Shown here one piece after another: positions 37,205 through 46,637 of a stretch of 64,000 nt of DNA; the stretch's first letter is position 1, and each line of letters opens with the position of its first letter. Source of the DNA: Streptomyces sp. HUAS ZL42 (lineage in GTDB: Bacteria; Actinomycetota; Actinomycetes; Streptomycetales; Streptomycetaceae). Position numbers and translations under genes: made by a program. Below the pieces are notes generated by a model. It searched no databases. It was not told where the DNA came from and saw only the letters and a program-made list of their open reading frames with translations. The stretch covers positions 4,216,001 through 4,280,000 of the forward strand of contig NZ_CP160403.1 of NCBI RefSeq assembly GCF_040782645.1. Reading direction: 5' to 3'.

Positions 37205-38404
37205 TCAGTTGGACGCGAGGATCTTCAGCTCGGGATGTGCCGTCCCGCCCGTGATCGCCGTCGAGGAGATGTGGGACATGACCCGCTCGTCGACGGGGTC
37301 GTTCGCCGGGTCGTCGTGGACGACGAGGTGCTCGTACGTCGTGGACCGCTGGGCCGGGACGCGTCCCGCCTTGCGGATCAGGTCGATGATCTCCAGCCGG
37401 TTGGAGCGGTGCTTGGCGCCGGCGGAGGAGACGACGTTCTCCTCCAGCATGATCGAACCGAGGTCGTCCGCGCCGTAGTGCAGGGACAGCTGGCCGATCT
37501 CCTTGCCGGTGGTCAGCCACGAGCCCTGGATGTGGGCGATGTTGTCCATGAACAGCCGCGCGATGGCGATCATCCGCAGGTACTCGAAGATGGTGGCCTG
37601 GGTGCGGCCCTTCAGATGGTTGTTCTCGGGCTGGTAGGTGTACGGGATGAAGGCGCGGAAGCCGCCGGTGCGGTCCTGTACGTCGCGGATCATCCGCAGG
37701 TGCTCGATGCGCTCGGCGTTGGTCTCGCCCGTGCCCATCAGCATCGTCGACGTGGACTCGACACCCAGCCGGTGCGCGGCCTCCATGATCTCCAGCCAGC
37801 GCTCGCCGCTCTCCTTCAGCGGCGCGATGGCCTTGCGCGGCCGCTCGGGCAGCAGTTCGGCGCCGGCACCGGCGAAGGAGTCGAGGCCGGCCGCGTGGAT
37901 GCGCTGGATCGCCTCCTCGACCGACACCTTGGAGATCCGGGCCATGTGCTCGACCTCGCTCGCCCCCAGGCTGTGGATGACGAGCTGCGGGAACTCCTTC
38001 TTGATGGCGGCGAAGTGCTTCTCGTAGTACTCGACGCCGTAGTCCGGATGGTGCCCGCCCTGGAACATGATCTGCGTGCCGCCCAGCTCGACGGTCTCGG
38101 CGCAGCGCCGCAGGATGTCGTCGAGGTCGCGGGTCCAGCCCTTGGCGGTGTCCTTCGGGGGCGCGTAGAAGGCGCAGAACTTGCACGCCGTGACGCACAC
38201 GTTCGTGTAGTTGATGTTGCGCTCGATGATGTACGTCGCGATGTGCTCCGTCCCGGCGTACCGGCGGCGGCGTACGGCGTCGGCGGCGGCGCCGAGCGCG
38301 TGCAGCGGGGCGTCGCGGTAGAGGTCGAGCGCCTCCGCGGGGGTGATCCGTCCGCCGGCCGCGGCACGGTCGAGCACTGACTGGAGGTCGGCGTTCTCGG
38401 TCAC
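37205..38404 (-). CDS. mqnC: cyclic dehypoxanthinylfutalosine synthase
   Basis: Radical SAM enzyme that cyclises dehypoxanthine futalosine to the spiro intermediate in the futalosine pathway. The [4Fe-4S] motif CVTACKFC (C70, C74, C77) sits in NINYTNVCVTACKFCAFYAP. Other MqnC blocks include IMFQGGHHPDYGVEYYEKHF and STSTMLMGTGET. Its 399 residues are typical. The GTG start has AAAGGGACG upstream. The amidohydrolase-like gene follows directly. MqnC and MqnE share a fold; this one is assigned MqnC from the GGHHP segment and the absence of the MqnE-type SCAYCSF context. Confidence 0.95.
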   Translation of the reverse strand: MTENADLQSVLDRAAAGGRITPAEALDLYRDAPLHALGAAADAVRRRRYAGTEHIATYIIERNINYTNVCVTACKFCAFYAPPKDTAKGWTRDLDDILRRCAETVELGGTQIMFQGGHHPDYGVEYYEKHFAAIKKEFPQLVIHSLGASEVEHMARISKVSVEEAIQRIHAAGLDSFAGAGAELLPERPRKAIAPLKESGERWLEIMEAAHRLGVESTSTMLMGTGETNAERIEHLRMIRDVQDRTGGFRAFIPYTYQPENNHLKGRTQATIFEYLRMIAIARLFMDNIAHIQGSWLTTGKEIGQLSLHYGADDLGSIMLEENVVSSAGAKHRSNRLEIIDLIRKAGRVPAQRSTTYEHLVVHDDPANDPVDERVMSHISSTAITGGTAHPELKILASN

Positions 38405-38475
38405 CGGGGCGTCCCTTTCGTAGGGGTTGTGGGCGGACCGAACCAGCCTACGCCAGCGTTTTTGCAGGGCTCACC

Positions 38476-39240
38476 TCAGGCCGCGTACGCGCCGACGAGC
38501 AGCCCCGCGAACGCGCCCGCGATCAGGAACGGCCCGAACGGGATCGGCGTCTTGCGCCCCGCCCGCCGGGTGACGACCAGCACCCCGCCGTACAGCGCGC
38601 CGAGCAGGAATCCGGCGAAGGTGCCGAGCATCACGGTCGCCCAGCCGTACCAGCCGAGGACCGCGCCCATCCCCAGCGCCAGCTTCACGTCGCCGTAGCC
38701 CATGCCGCCCGGGTTGATGAGGTGGAGGACGAGGTAACCGGCGCCGAGCGCGAGGGAGGCGAGCAGGGCCGTCGTCCAGTCACCGGCGTGCTCGGGCAGC
38801 AGCGCGGCCGCACCGAGCAGGGCGAGTGCGGCGGCCGCGAGCGGGAGGGTGAGCGGGTCGGGAAGCCGCTGCACCCGGAAGTCGACGACCGCCAGCAGTA
38901 CGACCACGGGCGCGAGCAGCAGCCAGACGCCGAGCTCGGGCCGGGTGCCGGTGGCGGCGGCGAGGACGGCGCAGACGATCGAGGTGAAGAGGGACAAAGG
39001 GACGACGCCGGGCCCGTACGCGCCCCGAGTCCCCCCGTCCGCGCACTCCGCGCACCGCGCCCGCCCCGTCCAGCCCCGGATCGGATGCCCGCGGGGACAC
39101 AGCGCCCGCCACGGCTCCTCGACCGGCGCGGAGAACCGGTACACCGCCCGGGGCAGCAGCGCTCCTGCGACCACACCCCACAGCGCGGCGAGGGCGACGG
39201 CGACGGCGACGAGCAGAAGGTCGCTCACGCTCGGCGTCAC
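38476..39240 (-). CDS. A24-family prepilin peptidase
   Basis: A 254-residue polytopic membrane aspartic peptidase that removes leader peptides from type IV pilin-like or Tad-type prepilins. The two catalytic aspartates are in AVVDFRVQRLPDP and GGMGYGDVKLALG (the GxGD motif). The N-terminal cytoplasmic loop retains CPRGHPIRGWTGRARCAEC, a reduced zinc-binding region of the PilD type. The remaining sequence is hydrophobic helices rich in Ala and Leu. The GTG starts directly after the kinase gene's stop, so the two are probably co-transcribed. No pilin genes are nearby. Confidence 0.9.
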   Translation of the reverse strand: MTPSVSDLLLVAVAVALAALWGVVAGALLPRAVYRFSAPVEEPWRALCPRGHPIRGWTGRARCAECADGGTRGAYGPGVVPLSLFTSIVCAVLAAATGTRPELGVWLLLAPVVVLLAVVDFRVQRLPDPLTLPLAAAALALLGAAALLPEHAGDWTTALLASLALGAGYLVLHLINPGGMGYGDVKLALGMGAVLGWYGWATVMLGTFAGFLLGALYGGVLVVTRRAGRKTPIPFGPFLIAGAFAGLLVGAYAA

Positions 39241-40974
39241 CTACTCGGCCTTCGACATCCGGGCCACCGGCCGTCCCGAACCCTCGCTGTCCGACTCGTA
39301 CTTGAGGTCGTCGCCGACGGGAGTGAGGCGCACGGTGTGGGGATCCTTCACGCAGGTGCTCGGATTCGAGTCGGCCCCCACGGACGTGGCGACTATCTGA
39401 CTCTTCGTCACCTTCTGCAGCGTCAGGACGTCGATGCAGGTCATCGTGGAGAGCGGATCCGTGTTGCGGACCCTGCCCAGTTCCTTGCCCACGGCCGCGT
39501 CGTGGACAGTGACCTGGAACGTGCCCATCGGCACGGTGCCGCCCAGGCCGGTGCCCTGGCCCTCCCAGGTGCCGAGATAGCGGGCGGGGACGGCGGAGGG
39601 CGAGGTGCTGCCCTCGGAGGCGCTGCCGTCAGGGGCGCTCTCGGAAGGGCTGTCGGAGGGGCTCGACTTGTCGCCGGGCGCCGGCGAGTACGCCCCGCCC
39701 GCGGAGGTGTCGGCGCCGTCGTCGTCGCCCGGCAGAAGGCGGAAGACGAACACCGACCCCACGGTCACCGCGGCCAGCGCCCCCGCGACCGCCAGGGCGA
39801 CCGTGCAGCTCAGCCGCCGCCCGCGCCCGCCGTCTCCCGGCGTCGAAGTGGCCGCCACGGAGACGGAGAGCTTCCCGGGACGCTGATCGTCAGCGGGCGG
39901 TACGACCGTGTACTGCGGCGGCGCGTCACGCGGTTCCGGTACGGACGCAACGGCAGGCTCCGCCGAGGGCATCACGGGTGGCGGCCCGAACTCGCCGACG
40001 GTCACCGGCTGTCCGACGGAAGGACTGCTGAACCCCACCGGCCCCGACGGCACGGACGGCACGGACGGCACCGACTCGCTCGTCTCCAGGTTCAGCAGCC
40101 GTACGGCGCTCCGGCTGACCTGCTCGACCAGCGCCCCCGGCAGCCAGCCGCCCGCCACCAGCCGGGCCGCACCCTGCGGAGCGAGCCGTCCGGCCACCTC
40201 GCCGGGCGTGGGCCGCAGACCGGGCTCCTTGGCCAGGCAGGCCTCTGCCAGCTCCCGCAAGTCGCCTTCCAGAGAGCCGAGTTCTGGCTCCTCGTGGACG
40301 ACCTTGTAGAGCAGCGCGGCCGAGGAGTCCCCGCGGAACGGCGGCTCCCCGGTCGCGGCGTACGCCAGCACCGCGCCGAGGGAGAAGACGTCGGCCGCCC
40401 CGGTGGCCCCCTTCCCCGAGATCTGCTCGGGGGACATGTAGCCGGGCGAGCCGATCGAGACGCCGCTGGAGGTCAGGGACGCCGTTCCGTCCATGGCGCG
40501 AGCGATCCCGAAGTCGATCAGCAGGGGGCCGTCGAGGGTCAGCAGGACGTTGGACGGCTTCACGTCCCGGTGCACCAGCCCCAGTTCGTGCACCGCGGCC
40601 AGCGCTTCCGCCAGCCCCGCTCCCAGCGCCCGTACCGTGGCGGTCGGCAGCGGGCCGCCGTCCGCGATCGCCGTGGCCAGGGAGGGGCCCGCCGCGTAGG
40701 TCGTGGCGACCCACGGCACGGTCGCCTCCGGGTCGGCGTCCAGGACGGGCGCGGTCCAGGCGCCGCCGACCCGGCGCGCGGCCTCCACCTCGCGCCGGAA
40801 GCGGGCCCGGAACTCCTCGTCGAGCGCGAAGTGCGGGTGCACGATCTTCACGGCGACCGTGCGGCCGCCCGCGCTGCGGCCGAGGTAGACCCGGCCCATG
40901 CCGCCGGAACCGAGCCGGCCGAGCAGCCGGTAGGGCCCCACGACGGCGGGTTCGTCGGCTCCGAGCGGCTGCAT
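39241..40974 (-). CDS. transmembrane Ser/Thr protein kinase
   Basis: A Hanks-type kinase of 577 residues. The kinase domain (about 14-270) has the P-loop LGSGGMGRVYLG, AVKIVH (K43), HRDVKPSN (D137), DFGIA (D154) and SPEQ. A Ser/Pro-rich juxtamembrane region with VPSVPSVPS repeats follows, then one transmembrane helix (TVALAVAGALAAVTVGSVFV) and an extracellular domain of about 150 residues (PARYLGTWEGQGTGLGG onwards) with two cysteines that could sense a ligand. The ATG is preferred for the GAGGTGG upstream and because homology begins nearby. It precedes the prepilin peptidase with no gap. The ligand and substrates are unknown. Confidence 0.92.
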   Translation of the reverse strand: MQPLGADEPAVVGPYRLLGRLGSGGMGRVYLGRSAGGRTVAVKIVHPHFALDEEFRARFRREVEAARRVGGAWTAPVLDADPEATVPWVATTYAAGPSLATAIADGGPLPTATVRALGAGLAEALAAVHELGLVHRDVKPSNVLLTLDGPLLIDFGIARAMDGTASLTSSGVSIGSPGYMSPEQISGKGATGAADVFSLGAVLAYAATGEPPFRGDSSAALLYKVVHEEPELGSLEGDLRELAEACLAKEPGLRPTPGEVAGRLAPQGAARLVAGGWLPGALVEQVSRSAVRLLNLETSESVPSVPSVPSGPVGFSSPSVGQPVTVGEFGPPPVMPSAEPAVASVPEPRDAPPQYTVVPPADDQRPGKLSVSVAATSTPGDGGRGRRLSCTVALAVAGALAAVTVGSVFVFRLLPGDDDGADTSAGGAYSPAPGDKSSPSDSPSESAPDGSASEGSTSPSAVPARYLGTWEGQGTGLGGTVPMGTFQVTVHDAAVGKELGRVRNTDPLSTMTCIDVLTLQKVTKSQIVATSVGADSNPSTCVKDPHTVRLTPVGDDLKYESDSEGSGRPVARMSKAE

Positions 40975-41085
40975 GGCGTCCACCTCTCCCCCGTACGCCT
41001 CGACTCCCAGCAGCCTAGGGCCTGCCCGGCGGACATGCCGCAGACGCGGGGCGTGGCACGCCCTCCTCCGTCTTGCAGCCGGACG

Positions 41086-41126
41086 CTCCCCCACGCTCGA
41101 ACAACCTCGCGCGGGGCACCCCCATC
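41086..41126. repeat. second REP-like element (diverged copy)
   Basis: CTCCCCCACGCTCGAA followed by CGCGGGGCACCCCCAT aligns end to end with the element at 4024-4065 read in reverse (CTCCACCACTCTCGA ... CGGGGGGACCTCCAT). This copy is intergenic, between the kinase and mqnA, and can form an imperfect hairpin. Confidence 0.55.
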
Positions 41127-41200
41127 GCCCCGCTCACCCGCGCGCATCAGATGCCGCTGCTTTCCTGCGACTTGATCCGCCGGACAGGCCCTGGCGCGGC

Positions 41201-42058
<858 letters not shown>

Positions 42059-42182
42059 CTAGCCCTCATGGGGTACCGTGCAGGCTTCAGGGTGGGGCCA
42101 AACGGGTCCGTCGCGTCCCCGCCGCCCCGTCAACCACGACACGAGACGTTCAAACGTCCGGGTGACGTGATCTTGACCTCTA

Positions 42183-42210
42183 TTGCTTTCGGCTGCCTGC
42201 GTGCTAGGCT
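42183..42210 (+). promoter_or_regulatory. candidate promoter of the cold-shock gene
   Basis: TTGCTT and TAGGCT are separated by 16 bases, a reasonable match to a principal sigma-factor promoter. Transcription from here would give an untranslated leader of about 145 bases before the cold-shock gene, as is common for cspA-type mRNAs. Confidence 0.45.
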
Positions 42211-42363
42211 CGCCGCAAGTTGCAGTTTGGTTTCCCTTGCAGTACAGAGCCTGCGGAGCATGTAACCGCGGGCTCTCGTCTTTTCAGACAGGCAGTTGTG
42301 CGGCACTGTTTCACACTTGCAGGTTCTGGAGCAGGGCAACCCTTTTGAGCCCAAGGAGGGCTT

Positions 42364-42567
42364 ATGGCTACCGGAACCGTCAAGTGGTTCAACGCCGAAA
42401 AGGGCTTTGGCTTCATCGCCCAGGAGGGCGGCGGCCCCGACGTCTTCGTTCACTACTCCGCGATCAACGCCTCCGGCTTCCGCTCCCTCGAGGAGAACCA
42501 GTCGGTGTCCTTCGACGTGACCCAGGGCCCGAAGGGCCCGCAGGCGGAGAACGTCACCCCGCTGTAA
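42364..42567 (+). CDS. cold-shock domain RNA-binding protein (Csp family)
   Basis: A 67-residue single-domain OB-fold protein that binds single-stranded RNA and DNA and acts as an RNA chaperone. RNP1 is KGFGFI (13-18) and RNP2 is VFVHY (27-31); the N-terminal [17 protein letters not shown] is the family signature. AAGGAGG lies directly before the ATG. The long leader suggests post-transcriptional control, and a strong intrinsic terminator follows. There are several paralogues in most Streptomyces; the low-temperature dependence of this one is not shown. Confidence 0.96.
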   Translation: MATGTVKWFNAEKGFGFIAQEGGGPDVFVHYSAINASGFRSLEENQSVSFDVTQGPKGPQAENVTPL

Positions 42568-42618
42568 ATCGCAGAGCCGCAGTACCGCATCAGCAGTACG
42601 CAGGAGAAGCAGTACCCA

Positions 42619-42659
42619 AGGAGCCCCGTGCCTTCGGCAACGGGGCTCCTGCCTTTTCC
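42619..42659 (+). terminator. intrinsic terminator of the cold-shock gene
   Basis: AGGAGCCCCGTGCC and GGCAACGGGGCTCCT form a long stem capped by a TTCG-type loop, followed by GCCTTTTCC. It is one of the few classical U-tailed terminators in the window. Confidence 0.85.
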
Positions 42660-42710
42660 GGCCATTCACCTGAATTCCAGCCGTCCATTTCGTTCACGTT
42701 CATTTCACGT

Positions 42711-43283
42711 TCACACGTGCTGCATGATCAGCACGAAAGCCGTACCCGGCACCAGAGCCTCGTACGAATGCGGCACGTCGCCCCGATAAGCCATGTAGTC
42801 ACCGGGCCCGAGTTCGACCGCCTCCCCCGCCGGCCCCGCCTTCACCCGCCCCGCGCCCACGATCAGATGCTCGACCGTGCCGGGGATGTGCGGCTCGGAC
42901 TCCCGCGCCGCGCCGGGCTCCGCCCGTAGGTGATAGATGTCCCGCCGGGCGCCCGGCGGGCTCGCCGAGAGCAGGGTCGCCACGTAGTTCGCCTGCTCCG
43001 ACGCGACGGCGGGCCCCTCACCGGCCCGGATCACCCGCACCGCCGGCGCGGGCGGCTCCACCAGCGCGCTGAACGGCACCCCGAGCGCCACACCCAGCGC
43101 CCAGATCGTCTCCATGCTCGGATTCCCGCTCGCCGCCTCCAACTGCGAGAGCGTGGACTTCGCGATGCCGGCCCGTTTGGCCAGTTCGGACAGGGACAGC
43201 CCGGCCCGGGTGCGTTCGCGGCGCAGGGAGGCGGCGATCCAATCGAGGGGAAGACGGGACGGGGGCGGTGCGGCATCCACCAT
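42711..43283 (-). CDS. XRE-family transcriptional regulator with C-terminal cupin domain
   Basis: A 190-residue regulator: an N-terminal helix-turn-helix (about 14-70; LSLSELAKRAGIAKSTLSQL) and a C-terminal small cupin domain (about 95-190) with the barrel motif HIPGTVEHLIV and GPGDYMAYRGDVPHSYE. Such proteins repress neighbouring transport or catabolic genes until a small ligand binds the cupin. It is divergent from azlCD, and two identical-spacing inverted repeats lie in and beside the intergenic space, so azlCD is the likely target. The ligand may be an amino acid; this is inference. Confidence 0.88.
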   Translation of the reverse strand: MVDAAPPPSRLPLDWIAASLRRERTRAGLSLSELAKRAGIAKSTLSQLEAASGNPSMETIWALGVALGVPFSALVEPPAPAVRVIRAGEGPAVASEQANYVATLLSASPPGARRDIYHLRAEPGAARESEPHIPGTVEHLIVGAGRVKAGPAGEAVELGPGDYMAYRGDVPHSYEALVPGTAFVLIMQHV

Positions 43284-43308
43284 GTTCGTTCGCTCCAGAA
43301 GTACGATC

Positions 43309-43324
43309 GTTCGCCTTGACGAAC
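43309..43324. promoter_or_regulatory. operator copy 1 (GTTCG-N6-CGAAC)
   Basis: Inverted repeat GTTCG-CCTTGA-CGAAC in the XRE-cupin/azlC intergenic region. It overlaps the TTGACG that is the best -35 candidate for azlC, so binding there would block transcription. A second copy with the same arms and spacing lies 48 bases away. Confidence 0.65.
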
Positions 43325-43352
43325 AGGACCACTGCTGTCCATTGTAGAAAAC

Positions 43353-44030
43353 ATGCGTTCGGTACAGCGAACAGATCCGGAACTTCTCCGTGACGTCGCC
43401 CTCGTCTGTCTCGCCGGTGGCATCGTCGGCGTGTCGTTCGGTGCGATCGCCGTCGCCGGCGGGCTTCCCGTATGGGTACCGGTGGTGATGTCCCTGGTGG
43501 TGTACGCGGGCTCCGCCCAGTTCAGCGCGGTCGGCGTGCTACTTGCCGGGGGCGGCCCGGTCGCCGCGGCGGCCACCGGACTGCTGCTCAACATCCGGAC
43601 GGCGGCCTTCAGCCTGGCCGTCGCCGACACCGTCGGCCGGGGCCGGCTCGCCCGCGTCCTGGGCGCACACCTCGTGACCGACGAGACCGTCGCCTTCGCT
43701 CTCGCCCAGCCGGACCCGGTACGGCGGCGGACCGCGTTCTGGGTCTCCGGGCTCGGGCTGTTCGCCGTGTGGAACACCGGGGTGCTGGCCGGAGCGCTCG
43801 CCGGGGGCGCCCTGGGCGACACGGCGACGTACGGTCTGGACTCCGCCTTCCCCGCCGTACTCGTGGCACTGGTGCTGCCGGCCCTGCGGAAGGACGCACG
43901 GACCCGGCGGGCCGCGCTGCTCGGGGCGGTCGTCGCGCTCGCGGCGACGCCCGTCGCGCCGGCGGGCGTGCCGGTGCTGCCGGCACTCACCGGGCTTGTG
44001 CTGTACGGCCGTGAGGGGACCGCCGTATGA
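43353..44030 (+). CDS. azlC: AzlC-family branched-chain amino acid exporter subunit
   Basis: Large subunit (225 residues) of a two-component amino acid exporter. It is polytopic, with the conserved GIVGVSFGAIAVAGGLP, VYAGSAQFSAVGVL and LLLNIRTAAFSLAVA regions of the AzlC family. No Shine-Dalgarno sequence precedes the ATG and a promoter-like TTGACG...CATTGT ends only about 7 bases before it, so the message may be leaderless. An alternative start further downstream would remove conserved residues. The stop overlaps the azlD ATG (ATGA). The substrate may be branched-chain or related amino acids. Confidence 0.9.
   Translation: MRSVQRTDPELLRDVALVCLAGGIVGVSFGAIAVAGGLPVWVPVVMSLVVYAGSAQFSAVGVLLAGGGPVAAAATGLLLNIRTAAFSLAVADTVGRGRLARVLGAHLVTDETVAFALAQPDPVRRRTAFWVSGLGLFAVWNTGVLAGALAGGALGDTATYGLDSAFPAVLVALVLPALRKDARTRRAALLGAVVALAATPVAPAGVPVLPALTGLVLYGREGTAV
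43357..43372. promoter_or_regulatory. operator copy 2 (GTTCG-N6-CGAAC) within the azlC start
   Basis: GTTCG-GTACAG-CGAAC has the same arms and spacing as the upstream copy but lies inside codons 2-7 of azlC. With a leaderless transcript this places it at the transcription start, where bound repressor would block initiation. The spacer differs, which argues against simple duplication. Confidence 0.6.
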
Positions 44031-44347
44031 GTGGCACCGTCGCGATGATCCTCGCGCTGGCCGTGGGGACGTACGCCTTCCGGCTGGTCGGCCCCGTGCT
44101 GCACGGCCGGATCGAACTGTCCTCACGTACGAAGGAATTGATGTCCGCCGGGGCAGTCGTCCTGCTGACCGCCCTGCTGGCCACCGGGGCGCTGACGGAG
44201 GGCGGCGGCTTCGCGGGGTGGGCGCGGCCGGCGGGGGTACTGGTGGCCGGCGCACTGGCATGGCGTCGGGCGCCGTTCGCGGTGGTCGTGCTGGCGGCGG
44301 CCGCGACTACGGCCCTGGTGCGGGCGGTGGTACCGGGGTCAGCTTGA
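44027..44347 (+). CDS. azlD: AzlD-family small exporter subunit
   Basis: A 106-residue membrane partner of AzlC with four or so hydrophobic segments. The N-terminal region VAMILALAVGTYAFRLVGPV is the family signature, and the C-terminal half is a run of Ala/Val-rich helices. Translation is probably coupled to azlC by the ATGA overlap. Its 3' end overlaps the convergent CHAT-WD40 gene by about 40 bases, so the two transcripts are antisense to each other at their ends. Confidence 0.88.
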   Translation: MSGTVAMILALAVGTYAFRLVGPVLHGRIELSSRTKELMSAGAVVLLTALLATGALTEGGGFAGWARPAGVLVAGALAWRRAPFAVVVLAAAATTALVRAVVPGSA

Positions 44348-46637
44348 TCGTCTTGTCCTCGCTGCCGCTGGCGAGCCAACGGCCGTCGGGGCTGAAGGCC
44401 ACGGCGAAGACGTAGTGGTCGTGCTGGACGCGCAGGGCCCGGGCACCGTCCACCGAGTCCCACAGCACGGCCGTACGGTCGGTGCCTGCCGTGGCGATCC
44501 AGCGGCCGTCCGGGCTGAACGCCACGTCCTTCAGGGCGCCGCCGTGGCGGACCAGGAGCAGCTGGTGGCCGTGGCGCACGTCCCAGATCCGGGCGGTGCC
44601 GGCGTCGTCGCACGTGGCCAGGCGGGTGCCGTCGGGCCCGAAGGCGAGCGCCTTGGGCGTGTGGTCGTGGCGCAGCCGCAGGACCAGCGCCCCGCCCCCG
44701 GACCACACCCGCACGGAGCGGTCGGCCGAGGCGCTCGCCAGGAACTGCCCGTCCGGGCTGACCGCGACGTCGGTCACCATCTGGTCGTGCGGGATGCGCA
44801 GCATCTGCTCCCCGCTGCCCGGGTCCCACAGCCGTACCGTGCGGTCCCCGGAGGCGCTGGCGAGACGGTGACCGTCGGGGCTGAAGGCGAGGCCGAACAC
44901 GATGTGGTCGTGCCGCAGGGTCAGCATTTCCTCGCCGTTGACCGCGGACCACACCCGCAGCGTGTTGTCCGCGCTGCCGGTGGCCAGGCGGTGGCCGTCG
45001 GGGCTGAAGGCGACGGCGAACACGGTCGCGAGCCAGGCGACGGACTGCTCCCAGACACGGTTGCCGGTCTGGGCGTCCCAGACCCGCACCCACTTCCGCG
45101 ACCCGGCGGCGAGGCGTCTGCCGTCGGGGTGGAAGGAGAGCGCGTGCACCCACTGGCCGGTGTTGAGGACGCGGGCGGTCATGGCCGGCTGGCCCGTACC
45201 CGGAACGTTGTGCAGTCCGCGTCCGGTCGAGTCGTATCCGGGCGGGAACGGCAGGCGGCCGTCGGCGAAGGGCACATGTTGAGGCGCGGAAGGCCGCGGT
45301 TCGGGTGTGTACGGCCGCGGATCGGGCCCGGGCGGCTGCCGTCCCGGCGCGAACCACCTCTGTTCAGGCACGGACGGCGGATGTTCGGGCGGGGAGGGCC
45401 TCTGTTCCGGCATGGGCGGCACGCGGACGTCGCTCCGTTCCGACTCCCCCTGCACCGGCACCCCCGGTTGCGCGGTCCAGGCCGACCGCGGATCCGCCGG
45501 CTCCCCCTCGCGCCGCGCGGCGTCACCCCCGGCTCGTGCCGGCGCCGACAGGTCGAACAGCCGCGCGTCGCCCCCACGCAGATACAGCACCGGCGTCGCC
45601 CACTCCAGGCTGTCGTCCTTGCCCGCGACCAGGGCGACGCGGCCGACGCGCACCGCCTCGTCCACCGAACGCCCGGCCGCCAGCGCGTCGTAGAACGAGG
45701 CGGAGAACCGGGTCGCCGCCTTGTCGGTGACGGCGAACTGCATGGCGACCACGGCGGGCACCGTACGGACGAGCACGGCCGCCGTGCTGGAGAACAGGTC
45801 GTGGGAGTTGCCCGTGCCGCTCTGGCAGCTGTTCAGCATCACGAGCTGCGGTCTGGGCCGGGCGACGCTGATCAGCGCGGCGAACGCGCTCGCGTGGAGC
45901 AGTTGGGCCCGGCCGTCCGCGTCGGCGAGCGCGATCATGCCCTCCTGGCGCTCCGGGTCGTAGCTGCCGTGGCCGATGAAGTGCAGGATGTGGCAGCCGT
46001 GCAGCAGCCGCCGGGACAGGTCGTCCACGGTCTGGCCGTCCACCCAGTCGAGCTGGACCTGCCGCTGGTCGATCAACGGCCGCAACGCGACCTCCAGGCC
46101 CGCCCGTTCCGCGTCGGCATCCAGCCGTGCCAGCGTGCCCGGCAGGGATGTCATGCCGAGGATGCGCAGCGGCGGTTGCGCGCGCATCGGCCGGACGGGT
46201 TCGGGCATGTCCACGTACCGGACGACGGGTTCGCGCATGCTCAGATAGCCGCCGAAATCCGGGCAGTGCAGCAACTCCCAGGGAAGGGACGCCAGTTCGG
46301 GTTCACGGATGCGCAGCACCACGCGCAGGGAGCGCCCGTTCGCCTCGGCGAGCTGGCGGCTGGACAGGAACAGGCCGCGCAGCCGGTTGCCGAGGACCGT
46401 ACGGAAGAGGTGCTCGCCCACCTCCCGTACCGGCCGCTCGAGGCCCAGCGCGACCGCGCGCGGGATCGCGGAGGACGCCAGCACCGCCGTCTGCAGGTCG
46501 CGGAGACGGGAGTTGATGTACTCCGCGTCCAGGGCGACGGAGTCACTGTCCTCCCCCGCCGGGGAGGACACGCTCACCACGTACTTCTGGGCGCCCTGCC
46601 CGCGGATCTCCAGAACGAAGTCGCTGGACTCGCTCAT
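44307..46637 (-). CDS. CHAT-domain caspase-like protease with C-terminal WD40 propeller
   Basis: A 776-residue two-part protein. Residues of about 100-360 form a CHAT (caspase HetF-associated with TPRs) peptidase domain with the catalytic histidine in HFIGHGS (H223) and cysteine in MLNSCQSG (C271), both intact. A proline-rich linker with repeated PEQ/PEP/PRP units (about 370-485) leads to seven WD40 repeats (about 490-776), each with a central SPDG-like turn such as VAFSPDGHRLATGS; this is one complete seven-bladed propeller. The ATG overlaps the Trypco1 gene's stop (ATGA). It is cytoplasmic. The architecture suggests a protease triggered by ligand or partner binding to the propeller, as in proposed bacterial conflict systems. 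Confidence 0.88.
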   Translation of the reverse strand: MSESSDFVLEIRGQGAQKYVVSVSSPAGEDSDSVALDAEYINSRLRDLQTAVLASSAIPRAVALGLERPVREVGEHLFRTVLGNRLRGLFLSSRQLAEANGRSLRVVLRIREPELASLPWELLHCPDFGGYLSMREPVVRYVDMPEPVRPMRAQPPLRILGMTSLPGTLARLDADAERAGLEVALRPLIDQRQVQLDWVDGQTVDDLSRRLLHGCHILHFIGHGSYDPERQEGMIALADADGRAQLLHASAFAALISVARPRPQLVMLNSCQSGTGNSHDLFSSTAAVLVRTVPAVVAMQFAVTDKAATRFSASFYDALAAGRSVDEAVRVGRVALVAGKDDSLEWATPVLYLRGGDARLFDLSAPARAGGDAARREGEPADPRSAWTAQPGVPVQGESERSDVRVPPMPEQRPSPPEHPPSVPEQRWFAPGRQPPGPDPRPYTPEPRPSAPQHVPFADGRLPFPPGYDSTGRGLHNVPGTGQPAMTARVLNTGQWVHALSFHPDGRRLAAGSRKWVRVWDAQTGNRVWEQSVAWLATVFAVAFSPDGHRLATGSADNTLRVWSAVNGEEMLTLRHDHIVFGLAFSPDGHRLASASGDRTVRLWDPGSGEQMLRIPHDQMVTDVAVSPDGQFLASASADRSVRVWSGGGALVLRLRHDHTPKALAFGPDGTRLATCDDAGTARIWDVRHGHQLLLVRHGGALKDVAFSPDGRWIATAGTDRTAVLWDSVDGARALRVQHDHYVFAVAFSPDGRWLASGSEDKTIKLTPVPPPAPGP

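Noticed and set aside
41086..41134. Classical terminator after the kinase promoter region
   Set aside because: The hairpin is imperfect and coincides with the REP-like element, so the repeat is the simpler explanation.
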